DNA from: Oscillospiraceae bacterium
GTDB lineage: Bacteria > Bacillota > Clostridia > Oscillospirales > Oscillospiraceae
Assembly: GCA_016286595.1 (NCBI GenBank)
Contig: JAEETR010000159.1
Span: forward strand, 1 to 10,246
Reading direction: 5' to 3'
DNA length: 10,246 bases
Shown piece after piece: positions 1 to 6,586 of the stretch. Position 1 is the stretch's first letter. Each line of letters starts with the position of its first letter. The translations under genes were made by a program, and so were the position numbers. Under the pieces are notes generated by a model. It had not been told where the DNA came from, made no database searches, and saw only the letters and a list, made by a program, of their open reading frames with translations.

Positions 1-626
1 CCCATGCCGAAGGTCAATATCCCCTTCACCCCCGCGTCGGCGCAGGCGGTGAGGATGGCAGTGAGGTTCTCCGGTGTATCGTTTATGAAGGGCAGCAGCG
101 GCGTCAGCCATACGACGGTAGGTATCCCCCGCTCCGCCATGGCGGTCAGCACCTCAAGGCGCCTTTTCGTATTGCATACGTTCGGCTCCACGATGGCGCA
201 GAGGTCGTCGTCCCATGTGGTCAGCGTCATCTGCACCGTGCATTTCGCGCCGTCGTTTATGGTCTGCAGCAGATCTATATCACGCATGATCCTGTCGGAT
301 TTCGTCTGCACGGCGGCGCCGAAGCCGTATCTTTCGATGATCTCCAGGCACCGGCGGGTCAGCCGTAGTTCCTCCTCGCAGTGCATGTACGGATCGCTCA
401 TGGCGCCGGTGCCGATAACGCAGCGGCGGCGCATGGATCTGACCGCTTTCTCCAGCAGCTCCGGGGCGTTGCGTTTGACCTCAACGTCCTCGAAGGCGTG
501 GTCCATGTGATAGCACGCGCTGCGGCTGTCGCAGTATATGCAGCCGTGAGTACAGCCCCGGTACACGTTCATGCCCCGCATGCCCTTATTGTTGTTGAGC
601 AGGGTTTTTGCGTCTGTAAAGTGCAT
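1..626 (-). CDS. SPL-family radical SAM protein (COG1533 type), 3' end cut by the window edge
   Basis: The first 208 residues of a radical SAM enzyme are visible; family members are usually close to 300 residues, so about a third is missing past the left edge. The start MHFTDAK at 626 is preceded by AGGGAG. The 4Fe-4S binding motif Cx3Cx2C is at C25, C29 and C32 in the context YRGCTHGCIYCDSRS, followed by GTGAMSDPY at 72-80 and QTKSDR at 107-112. Further on come an EPNV segment and GIPTVVWLTPLLPF. By family knowledge these proteins cleave S-adenosylmethionine to a 5'-deoxyadenosyl radical. The named member SplB repairs spore photoproduct in DNA. This protein belongs to the CDSRS subgroup, whose substrate is not known to me, so a DNA repair role should not be assumed. 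It lies 47 nt after rsgA, behind a hairpin. Confidence 0.88.
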   Translation of the reverse strand, partial: MHFTDAKTLLNNNKGMRGMNVYRGCTHGCIYCDSRSACYHMDHAFEDVEVKRNAPELLEKAVRSMRRRCVIGTGAMSDPYMHCEEELRLTRRCLEIIERYGFGAAVQTKSDRIMRDIDLLQTINDGAKCTVQMTLTTWDDDLCAIVEPNVCNTKRRLEVLTAMAERGIPTVVWLTPLLPFINDTPENLTAILTACADAGVKGILTFGM

Positions 627-630
627 CGTT

Positions 631-636
631 CTCCCT
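631..636 (-). promoter_or_regulatory. Ribosome binding site of the SPL-family gene
   Basis: AGGGAG lies 4 nt before the ATG at 626 and fixes that start. It sits about 10 nt beyond the 3' arm of the 647-670 hairpin, so folding or termination there would directly affect its availability. Confidence 0.7.
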
Positions 637-646
637 TTTTACGGCA

Positions 647-670
647 AAAGCCGCCGGATACGGCGGCTTT
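647..670 (-). terminator. GC-rich hairpin after rsgA, possible weak or bidirectional terminator
   Basis: A perfect 10-bp inverted repeat AAAGCCGCCG / CGGCGGCTTT encloses the loop TATC (minus strand). It begins 3 nt after the rsgA stop codon. On the minus strand the 3' arm runs into only TTTT followed by GCCG, so the U-tract is short and termination may be partial. On the plus strand the same stem is followed by a longer T-rich run ending in six T's near 677-682, which would serve transcription from the left. Seven of the ten pairs are G:C. The hairpin is plainly visible; its activity as a terminator is inference. Confidence 0.55.
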
Positions 671-673
671 CTG

Positions 674-1549
674 TTATTTTTTCAGTTCCCACTGGTTGTG
701 GGCCTTCGCCTGACGGTACAACCCCACGTAGCTTTCATGGCGCGATCTCTCAATATCCCCCGCCCGCAGGGCGTCAAGGACTGCGCAGCCCCGTTCGGCC
801 ACGTGGGCGCAGTCGTTGTAGGCGCACTTGCCCAGGTACGGGGCAAACTCCCGGAACAGGTGCTGTATCTCCTCCGGCGCGAAGCCCATATCGTCGGTAT
901 CGAACATGGAAAAGCCCGGGGTATCGGCTATCATGGCGCCGTTTACGGAGAAAAGCTCCACGTGACGGGTGGTGTGGCGTCCTCTGCCCAGCTTCTGGCT
1001 GATCTGGCCCGTGGAGATGGACAGCGCCGGGTCGATGGCGTTGAGTATGCTGGATTTCCCCACGCCCGAGTTGCCCGCGAAGGCGCTGACCTTGCCCTTG
1101 AGGAGCTGACGCAGCTCGTCTATCCCCTCCCCCGTCTGTGCGGAGGTCAGAACGGCGCGGAATCCCGCGTGGGTGTATACGTCATACAGTTCCCTGCCGC
1201 TTTCCAGATCGTTCTTGTTGACGCATATCACCGTGTCGGCGCCGTAATGCTCCGCAACGGCGATCATCCTGTCCATCAGGAAGGTGTCCGCCACCGGGAC
1301 GGCCCTGGACACCACCAGCACCATCTGGTCTATATTGGCCACGGGAGGACGGGAAAACTCGTTTTTCCGCGGGTGTATCTCGTCCACCATACCCCCGTCG
1401 GAGGTGAGGGTTATCGTCACCCTGTCCCCCACCAGAGGGCGGATGTTGGCGTGCCGGAAACGGCCCCGGGCGCGGCACGTCACCGTCCCGGAGCCGGTAT
1501 CCACGTAGTAAAAGCCGCTGAGCGCCTTAGTTATTATCCCCTCAGCCAT
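674..1549 (-). CDS. rsgA: Ribosome small-subunit biogenesis GTPase RsgA (YjeQ/CpgA)
   Basis: A 291-residue circularly permuted GTPase that binds the 30S subunit late in assembly and checks its decoding centre, releasing on GTP hydrolysis. An N-terminal OB-fold (about 1-65) is followed by the G motifs in permuted order: NKND at 111-114 (G4), TSAQTGEG at 135-142 (G5), GNSGVGKSS at 159-167 (G1, P-loop), the RGRHTTRHVEL region at 189-199 (G2), and DTPG at 209-212 (G3). A zinc knuckle follows with C242, C247, H249 and C255. I chose ATG 1549 (MAEGIITKALSGFYYV) because it matches the usual family start and has GGGGAG just upstream; an upstream TTG at 1570 has no such site. It overlaps pknB by 8 nt. 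The Bacillus orthologue CpgA is a known PrkC substrate, so the adjacency may be functional. Confidence 0.96.
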   Translation of the reverse strand: MAEGIITKALSGFYYVDTGSGTVTCRARGRFRHANIRPLVGDRVTITLTSDGGMVDEIHPRKNEFSRPPVANIDQMVLVVSRAVPVADTFLMDRMIAVAEHYGADTVICVNKNDLESGRELYDVYTHAGFRAVLTSAQTGEGIDELRQLLKGKVSAFAGNSGVGKSSILNAIDPALSISTGQISQKLGRGRHTTRHVELFSVNGAMIADTPGFSMFDTDDMGFAPEEIQHLFREFAPYLGKCAYNDCAHVAERGCAVLDALRAGDIERSRHESYVGLYRQAKAHNQWELKK

Positions 1550-3452
1550 TGGGCTCCCCGCCGCCTTCAACAGGTTCTGTGGCGCCGGCGTCTCCGCCCG
1601 TGTCAGGCGTTGTGCCGGCGTCGGGGACCGTGGTGCCGGTGTCGGGCTCAGTGGTGACGGGCGGCTGCTCGACCACGGGCGGCGTGTATGTCGTCACGGG
1701 CTCGGCGCCCTTGGACACCTGCAGCTCCACCCTTGTGTGGATGGGTATGAGCGCGCCCTCGTCGTAGCTCTGGAAAAGGACCTTGTCCTTGGTGTCGGCC
1801 GTATCGTAGACGTAGGTGATCTGGTAGCTCAGCTCGGTGCTCTGGAGCTTGGATATGGCTCTGGACTCCGTCAGTCCCACCACCAGAGGCACCGCCACGT
1901 ACACGATATCCGGGCCGGTGCTGTACGTTATATACACCGTGGCGCCCTCGAACAGCACCTCTCCCTCGGCGGGCACCTGGTCGGTGACGTAGCCCTGGGT
2001 CACGCTCTCATCGGGCTCGGCCTGCAGATGGATATCCAGGTCGAGCTTATAGCTCTCCAGCAGCAGCTGGGCCTCCCGGTAATCCATATTGGTGATGTTC
2101 GGCATGAGCGTGGGCTCCGCCTCACCGCTGGATACGGTCAGCGTCACGTCGATGCCGCCGGCGGTGACGGTCATCTGTCTGTCGGCGGAGGGGTTCTGCA
2201 ACATGACAACGCCCTTTTCCACCGTGTCGCTGGTCTGGGTGACGACGCTGAAGTTGAAGTATTTTTTATATTCGGAGTTGGAATGGATCCTGTCTATGCT
2301 CTGGCCCACGAATACGGGCACGCTGATGCGCTCCTCGTCGGGGTCCAGCATATCCTTGAGGAAGTATCTCCACATGAAGCCGAAGAGCATAATGATGAAA
2401 AGGAATATGCACAGCACGCCGATCAGGACGCTGGCCCTGCCGGAGCGGTCCCTGTTGCGGTTGTACTCCTTTTTCGTGGTCCTGTCACGGCTTATCTTGT
2501 TGCCGCTGCTCTTTTTCGCCGTCTTGGTGCGCACCGCGGCGTTGACGCTGTCGGTGGGGATGGGCTGGGTCTCCTGGGCGGCGCCGCCGGTATCGGATGC
2601 GGAGTTGTAGGCAAAGCGCACGGAGGGATTCTTTCTGAACTCTTCCAGATCCTCGCACAGCTCGTCCGCGGAGGAATAGCGCAGATTGATATCCGGCTCC
2701 ATGGCGTGCATCGTTATCTGCTCCAGGCCCACGGGGATGTCCGGGTTCAGGTCCCGGGGCATGAGGGGGATGGAGCTGATATGCTGTATGGCTATGGATA
2801 CCGCCGACTCACCCTCGAAGGGCAGGCGGCTGGTGAGCATCTCGTACATCACCACGCCCAGGGAATAGATGTCGCTCCTGGCGTCCACGGGGCTGCCCTT
2901 TGCCTGCTCCGGGGAGATGTAGTGGACGGAACCCAGAGCCTCCTGGGTAAGGGTGTTCTGTGTGGACAGGAGCCGGGCGATGCCGAAATCGGCCACCTTT
3001 ACGCTGCCGTCCTTCAATATCATTATATTCTGGGGCTTGATGTCCCGGTGGATGATGCCCCGTGAGTGAGCGTGGCTGAGGGCCTTGGCTATCTGCGTGG
3101 CGAAGTGGAGGGTCTCCTTCCAGCTGAGAACGCCCTTGCGGTTTATATACTGCTTGAGGGTGATGCCCTCCACCAGCTCCATGACGATATAGTCCGTATC
3201 GTCGCTGTGGCTGACGTCGTAGACTGAGACTATGTTGGGATGTGAGAGCATGGCGACTGCCTGCGACTCCGCGTGGAAGCGGCGGCGCAGGTCGGCGTCC
3301 TGGGCAAGATCGCTCTTGAGTATCTTTATCGCCACGAAGCGGTTCAGACGGTGGTCAAGAGCCTTATAGACAACGGCCATGCCGCCGGTGCCTATCTTTT
3401 CCAGGTTCTCATATCTGTTATCGAGCATTCGCCCTATATATGTGTCTTCCAT
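1542..3452 (-). CDS. pknB: PASTA-domain Ser/Thr protein kinase PknB/PrkC
   Basis: A 636-residue membrane receptor kinase. The cytoplasmic kinase domain (about 13-275) has the glycine loop GTGGMAVVYKA at 21-31, ATP-binding K43, helix-C E62, HRDIKPQN at 135-142 with catalytic D137, DFG at 155-157, and SPEQ at 180-183. A Thr/Ser-rich activation loop lies between the last two (about 161-176). A basic linker (about 309-339) precedes one transmembrane helix (about 342-365). Outside the cell are three PASTA repeats (about 375-442, 447-513, 517-582), which in this family bind muropeptides or lipid II, and then a Pro/Thr/Gly/Asp-rich tail (583-636). By family knowledge it phosphorylates cell wall, division and translation proteins and governs spore germination in Bacillus. 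GGGAGGA lies 6 nt before its ATG. Stp, its phosphatase, is 28 nt upstream; rsgA overlaps its 3' end. Confidence 0.97.
   Translation of the reverse strand: MEDTYIGRMLDNRYENLEKIGTGGMAVVYKALDHRLNRFVAIKILKSDLAQDADLRRRFHAESQAVAMLSHPNIVSVYDVSHSDDTDYIVMELVEGITLKQYINRKGVLSWKETLHFATQIAKALSHAHSRGIIHRDIKPQNIMILKDGSVKVADFGIARLLSTQNTLTQEALGSVHYISPEQAKGSPVDARSDIYSLGVVMYEMLTSRLPFEGESAVSIAIQHISSIPLMPRDLNPDIPVGLEQITMHAMEPDINLRYSSADELCEDLEEFRKNPSVRFAYNSASDTGGAAQETQPIPTDSVNAAVRTKTAKKSSGNKISRDRTTKKEYNRNRDRSGRASVLIGVLCIFLFIIMLFGFMWRYFLKDMLDPDEERISVPVFVGQSIDRIHSNSEYKKYFNFSVVTQTSDTVEKGVVMLQNPSADRQMTVTAGGIDVTLTVSSGEAEPTLMPNITNMDYREAQLLLESYKLDLDIHLQAEPDESVTQGYVTDQVPAEGEVLFEGATVYITYSTGPDIVYVAVPLVVGLTESRAISKLQSTELSYQITYVYDTADTKDKVLFQSYDEGALIPIHTRVELQVSKGAEPVTTYTPPVVEQPPVTTEPDTGTTVPDAGTTPDTGGDAGATEPVEGGGEPNG
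1554..1559 (-). promoter_or_regulatory. Ribosome binding site that decides the rsgA start
   Basis: GGGGAG lies within the last codons of pknB, 4 nt before ATG 1549. It favours this start over the in-frame TTG at 1570, upstream of which no purine-rich site is visible. The spacing is the same as for the SPL-family gene. Confidence 0.6.
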
Positions 3453-3458
3453 ATATTA

Positions 3459-3465
3459 TCCTCCC
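3459..3465 (-). promoter_or_regulatory. Strong ribosome binding site of pknB
   Basis: GGGAGGA with a 6-nt spacer before ATG 3452 is the best Shine-Dalgarno match in the window. It supports this start over the internal ATG at residue 9 (MLDNRYE). Confidence 0.75.
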
Positions 3466-3480
3466 ACGAGTACAGGAGTG

Positions 3481-4218
3481 TCAGAGTTTAAGCATGACAA
3501 CGGTGACGTTGTCGGGAGCGCCCCGGGCTATGGCCAGCTTCATGAGGTCGCCGCAGCACTCCTCAACGCTCTGGCTGTGCTCCGCCCTGAAGGCCATCTC
3601 CTCCTCGGACACCATATTCGTAAGCCCGTCGGTACACAGAAGTATGCTCTCGTTTTCCCCAAGCTCCACCTCGAAGCAATCGCACTTCACCTCAGGGGAG
3701 GTGCCCAGCGCTCTTGTTATGAGGTTCCGGTTGGGGTGGTTTATGGACTGCTCCGGGGTAAGGTCGCCCCGGGCCACCATATCGGCCACCACGGAGTGAT
3801 CCCTGGTTATCTGGCGGATGCCCGACCGGCCGAGGTGGTAGGCTCTGCTGTCCCCCACGTTGACCACGGCGGTCTTCCCTCCGCCGGTGACTACTGCGGC
3901 CACCAGCGTGGTGCCCATGCCGCTGCACTCCTTCACCGCGTTCCCCAGCTGATATACGGCGCTGTTGGCCGTATCCAAGGCCTTTTCCATGGCCTTTTCA
4001 GCCTCCGGCACGGTCACGCCCGGGGACACGGTCCTCTGGAGTTCCTCGGCAAACACGCGGCAGGCCAGCTCGCTGGCCACGTTGCCCGCTCTGGCGCCGC
4101 CCATGCCGTCGCACACCAGCAGGATCGCCAGTTCGCCGGCGTCGTCGCAGCTGGTGTAGAACGTATCCTGATTTTCTTTTCTTACAGAGCCCTTGTCTGT
4201 CAATCCGAAAAACCGCAT
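3481..4218 (-). CDS. stp: PP2C-family protein phosphatase Stp/PrpC
   Basis: A 245-residue metal-dependent phosphatase, the normal length for the bacterial single-domain type. The PPM motifs appear in order: TDKGSVRKENQD at 7-18 with metal ligand D18, VCDGMGG at 35-41 with D37, MGTT at 101-104, GDSRAY at 122-127, RDHS at 139-142, CTDGL at 195-199 with D197, and DNVTVV at 236-241 with D236. There is no signal peptide or membrane helix, so it acts in the cytoplasm. By family knowledge it removes phosphate from PknB and from its substrates. GGAGAG stands 3 nt before the ATG, only 11 nt after the rlmN stop. Its pairing directly ahead of pknB is the conserved Gram-positive arrangement. A promoter-like sequence about 430 nt upstream inside rlmN could drive it separately from priA. 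Confidence 0.96.
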   Translation of the reverse strand: MRFFGLTDKGSVRKENQDTFYTSCDDAGELAILLVCDGMGGARAGNVASELACRVFAEELQRTVSPGVTVPEAEKAMEKALDTANSAVYQLGNAVKECSGMGTTLVAAVVTGGGKTAVVNVGDSRAYHLGRSGIRQITRDHSVVADMVARGDLTPEQSINHPNRNLITRALGTSPEVKCDCFEVELGENESILLCTDGLTNMVSEEEMAFRAEHSQSVEECCGDLMKLAIARGAPDNVTVVMLKL

Positions 4219-4229
4219 AAGCTCTCCAA

Positions 4230-5288
4230 TTAAACCAAACCGGTTTTCTCCGTCTGTCTTCGCAGCTGTCCGCAGGACGCCTCTATGTCCGGTCCCAGCT
4301 TCCGCCGCACCGTGACGTTGATGCCCTGCTGCTTCAGTATGGCAATAAACCGCTTCATATCCTCCGGCGTGCTTGGCTTCAATCTGCTCTCCGGCACGTC
4401 GTTGAGCGGTATGAGATTCACGTGACTGCCCGTCCCCTTCAGCTTCTCGGCCAGGAGATGGGCGTGGCGCACAGTATCGTTCACGCCGTTTATCATGGCG
4501 TATTCGTAGGATATCCTCCGGCCGGTCCTGTCGAAATATCTGCCGCAGGCCGCCAGCACCGCGTCCACGCCGTAGCGGCGGTTTACGGGCATGATGCGGG
4601 AACGGGTCTCGTCGTCGGGAGCGTGGAGCGATACCGATAATGTTAATTGTAAATTATAATCGGATAATTTGTCAATGCTCTCCACCAGTCCGCAGGTGGA
4701 CAAAGAGACGTGGCGCATGCCGATGTTAAGGCCGTTTTCATCGTTTACGAGCCTTAAAAAGCGCATTACGGAGTCAAAATTGTCCAGCGGCTCGCCTATG
4801 CCCATCATCACTATATTGGATATCTGCCGCCCCGAATCCATCTGCGCGAATATCACCTGGTCGAGTATCTCCGAGGCGGCAAGGTTCCGCACCCTGCCAC
4901 CTATGGTGGAGGCGCAGAAGGCGCAGCCCATGCGGCAGCCCACCTGGCATGACACGCAGATGGTATTGCCGTGCTCGTAGCTCATCACCACGCTCTCCAC
5001 GCTGTTGCCGTCGGAAAGCCGCCAGAGATATTTTATGGTGCCGTCCACGGCGGAGACCTGCTTTTTTATGATCTCGGGGCGCGTGATATAGAAGGCGTCC
5101 GACAGCTTCTGCCGCAGAGCCTTTGAAAGGTTGGTCATGCCGTCAAATCCGGTGACGCCGGAGTGGAGCCATCGGAATATCTGTCCCGCCCGGTAGGCGC
5201 TCTCTCCCATACCGAGCACGGCCTGTGTCAGTTCCTCCGGCAGAAGGGATTTTATGTCGGTTTTCAGGCTTTGCGTCTCATCCTGCAT
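4230..5288 (-). CDS. rlmN: Dual-specificity RNA methyltransferase RlmN
   Basis: A 352-residue radical SAM enzyme that methylates C2 of an adenosine in 23S rRNA (A2503 in E. coli numbering) and of A37 in some tRNAs. The cluster motif Cx3Cx2C is C118, C122 and C125 within CQVGCRMGCAFC, and the SAM-contacting segment is GIGEPLDN at 163-170. The two cysteines used in the ping-pong methyl transfer are present: C339 in DIEASCGQL, matching E. coli C355, and C111, matching C118. The first ATG, at 5288, lies inside rsmB (25-nt overlap) and has no clear Shine-Dalgarno site, so translation probably depends on coupling. No other ATG fits the usual family start. Codons 205-220 are unusually AT-rich and contain a promoter-like element. 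RlmN is distinguished from its resistance relative Cfr by context, not by a decisive residue. Confidence 0.95.
   Translation of the reverse strand: MQDETQSLKTDIKSLLPEELTQAVLGMGESAYRAGQIFRWLHSGVTGFDGMTNLSKALRQKLSDAFYITRPEIIKKQVSAVDGTIKYLWRLSDGNSVESVVMSYEHGNTICVSCQVGCRMGCAFCASTIGGRVRNLAASEILDQVIFAQMDSGRQISNIVMMGIGEPLDNFDSVMRFLRLVNDENGLNIGMRHVSLSTCGLVESIDKLSDYNLQLTLSVSLHAPDDETRSRIMPVNRRYGVDAVLAACGRYFDRTGRRISYEYAMINGVNDTVRHAHLLAEKLKGTGSHVNLIPLNDVPESRLKPSTPEDMKRFIAILKQQGINVTVRRKLGPDIEASCGQLRRQTEKTGLV
4646..4675 (-). promoter_or_regulatory. Candidate internal sigma-A promoter inside rlmN
   Basis: On the minus strand TTGACA (4670-4675) is separated by 18 nt from TACAAT (4646-4651). The -35 is a perfect consensus match, the -10 matches five of six, and the spacer is within the normal range. 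The predicted start near 4638-4641 falls on A/T. The patch stands out from its GC-rich surroundings, and all four leucines in residues 208-217 of RlmN use TTA. It points toward stp-pknB-rsgA, whose first ATG is about 420 nt downstream. The sequence match is direct; promoter function is inference. Confidence 0.45.
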
Positions 5289-6586
5289 ATGAAAAATCCG
5301 TCCGTTCCGCCCTGGCCGGGCAGAAGAGTTATCATGCCGGTCTCCGCCTCTCCCGCAGGTCCCGGGAGAGTGAAGCTCTCGGCGGCAAAATCGCCGTTTT
5401 CGGCGAGGAACGCGCTGACTACGTCTTCGTTTTCCCGGCGCAGAAGCGTGCAGGTACTGTAAACGAGCACGCCGCCGGGCTTTACGTACCGGGAAACGTT
5501 GTCCAATATCCGCCGCTGCACGGCGGGAAGCGGTGCGGTATCTTCGTCGGATTTGTATCTTATCTCCGGTTTTTTGGCGATGACTCCGAAGCCGGAGCAG
5601 GGCACGTCGGCGATGACCGCGTCGGCGGTCCCTTCAAATCTGCCGTCGAACCTTGACGCGTCAGCTGCCATGGTCTCAATTATATCTATGCCCAGCTTCT
5701 GCGCTCCCGCCCTTACAAGGGACAGTTTCTTCTCGTGTATATCGGAGGTTATTATCCGCCCCCGGTTTTCCATCATCACCGCGGCGGCGAAGCTTTTGCC
5801 TCCCGGCGCGCCGCACACGTCCAGCACGGTCATGCCGGGCTTCACGCCCGCGGCCGTCACGGCCATATTGGCGGCGCCGTCCTGCACCCACACGAGGCCC
5901 TTTTCAAAGGCGGAGAGTCTGTCTATCCTCCCCCGCCCACCGCAGACAAGGGCGTCCGGCACGATCGGGTGCGGCTTTGCGTCGACGCCGTCGGCGGCGA
6001 GGGCCTCCAGCGCTTCGGAGGCGGTGCATTTCAGCGTGTTCACCTGCAGCGTGTCCGGGGACGGCGCGTTGTCAGAGCGCAGGATATCCTCCGCGGCCCC
6101 CCGGCCGAAAGCGGAGATGAACTCGTTTACGAGCCACAGCGGGTGGCTGTACATTATGGATAGTCTTTCCGCGTCGCTCCCTGCCGCGACGGCGGGCATA
6201 TCGCCCCGTCTGTCGGCGGCCCGGCGCAGCAGCGCGTTCACAAGGCCTGAGGCGCGGGGCGCGCGGCGTTTTGCCAGCTCGACGCCCTCGGAGACAGCCG
6301 CCCGGGGCGGCACTCTGTCGAGAAAGGCTATCTGATATAAGGAAAGGCGCAGGATGTCCCGCACGCTGTCGTCTATCCTGGAAAGGCCTCTGTCGGATAT
6401 GGCGGACAGCCAGTAATCCAGCAGGGCGGCGTTCTGCACAACGCCGTTGGTGATGTTTGACGCCAGAGCCATATCCCGCTCGTCCAGACGGGCGGAATCG
6501 GCAAACTCTGACAGCACCATATCGGGCCGGGCGTCCCTTCGTCTCCACGCCTCCAGAGCCCTGAAGGCCGCTTCTCTCGCGTTCAT
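5264..6586 (-). CDS. rsmB: 16S rRNA (cytosine-967-C5)-methyltransferase RsmB
   Basis: A 440-residue protein of the usual length and two-part plan: an N-terminal NusB-like RNA-binding domain (about 1-140) and a C-terminal Rossmann methyltransferase of the NOL1/NOP2/Sun type. SAM-binding motif I is VLDVCGAPGGKS at 254-265. Motif IV ADVPCSGFG (326-334) supplies C330 for product release, and motif VI YSTCTL (376-381) supplies the nucleophile C379; both cysteines are intact. The protein ends with the family-typical GFFICRMRR. It methylates C5 of C967 in 16S rRNA (E. coli numbering), in the cytoplasm. Its ATG at 6586 overlaps the fmt stop as ATGA and has no good Shine-Dalgarno site, suggesting coupled translation. 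Motif I has CGAPGGK where CAAPGGK is commoner, a mild change not expected to abolish activity. Confidence 0.95.
   Translation of the reverse strand: MNAREAAFRALEAWRRRDARPDMVLSEFADSARLDERDMALASNITNGVVQNAALLDYWLSAISDRGLSRIDDSVRDILRLSLYQIAFLDRVPPRAAVSEGVELAKRRAPRASGLVNALLRRAADRRGDMPAVAAGSDAERLSIMYSHPLWLVNEFISAFGRGAAEDILRSDNAPSPDTLQVNTLKCTASEALEALAADGVDAKPHPIVPDALVCGGRGRIDRLSAFEKGLVWVQDGAANMAVTAAGVKPGMTVLDVCGAPGGKSFAAAVMMENRGRIITSDIHEKKLSLVRAGAQKLGIDIIETMAADASRFDGRFEGTADAVIADVPCSGFGVIAKKPEIRYKSDEDTAPLPAVQRRILDNVSRYVKPGGVLVYSTCTLLRRENEDVVSAFLAENGDFAAESFTLPGPAGEAETGMITLLPGQGGTDGFFICRMRRKA

Noticed and set aside
1..626. Calling the left-edge gene spore photoproduct lyase (splB)
   Set aside because: It has the radical SAM cysteines, but its CDSRS context matches a different, uncharacterised branch of the SPL family. 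The C-terminal third is not visible.
698..3065. Long open frames on the plus strand opposite rsgA (698-1657, 319 codons) and pknB (1737-3065, 442 codons)
   Set aside because: They mirror the codons of well-identified minus-strand genes, and their products show no recognisable domain. Long antisense frames are expected where GC-rich wobble positions make stop codons rare.
3455..3484. CTGACA-N18-GATAAT, a promoter-like match in the stp-pknB gap
   Set aside because: The -10 would abut the pknB ATG, so the transcript would begin at or inside the first codons. The GGGAGGA overlapping it is better explained as the ribosome binding site.
4198..4203. TTGACA in the first codons of stp
   Set aside because: No acceptable -10 at normal spacing; it simply encodes the conserved GLTDKG segment.
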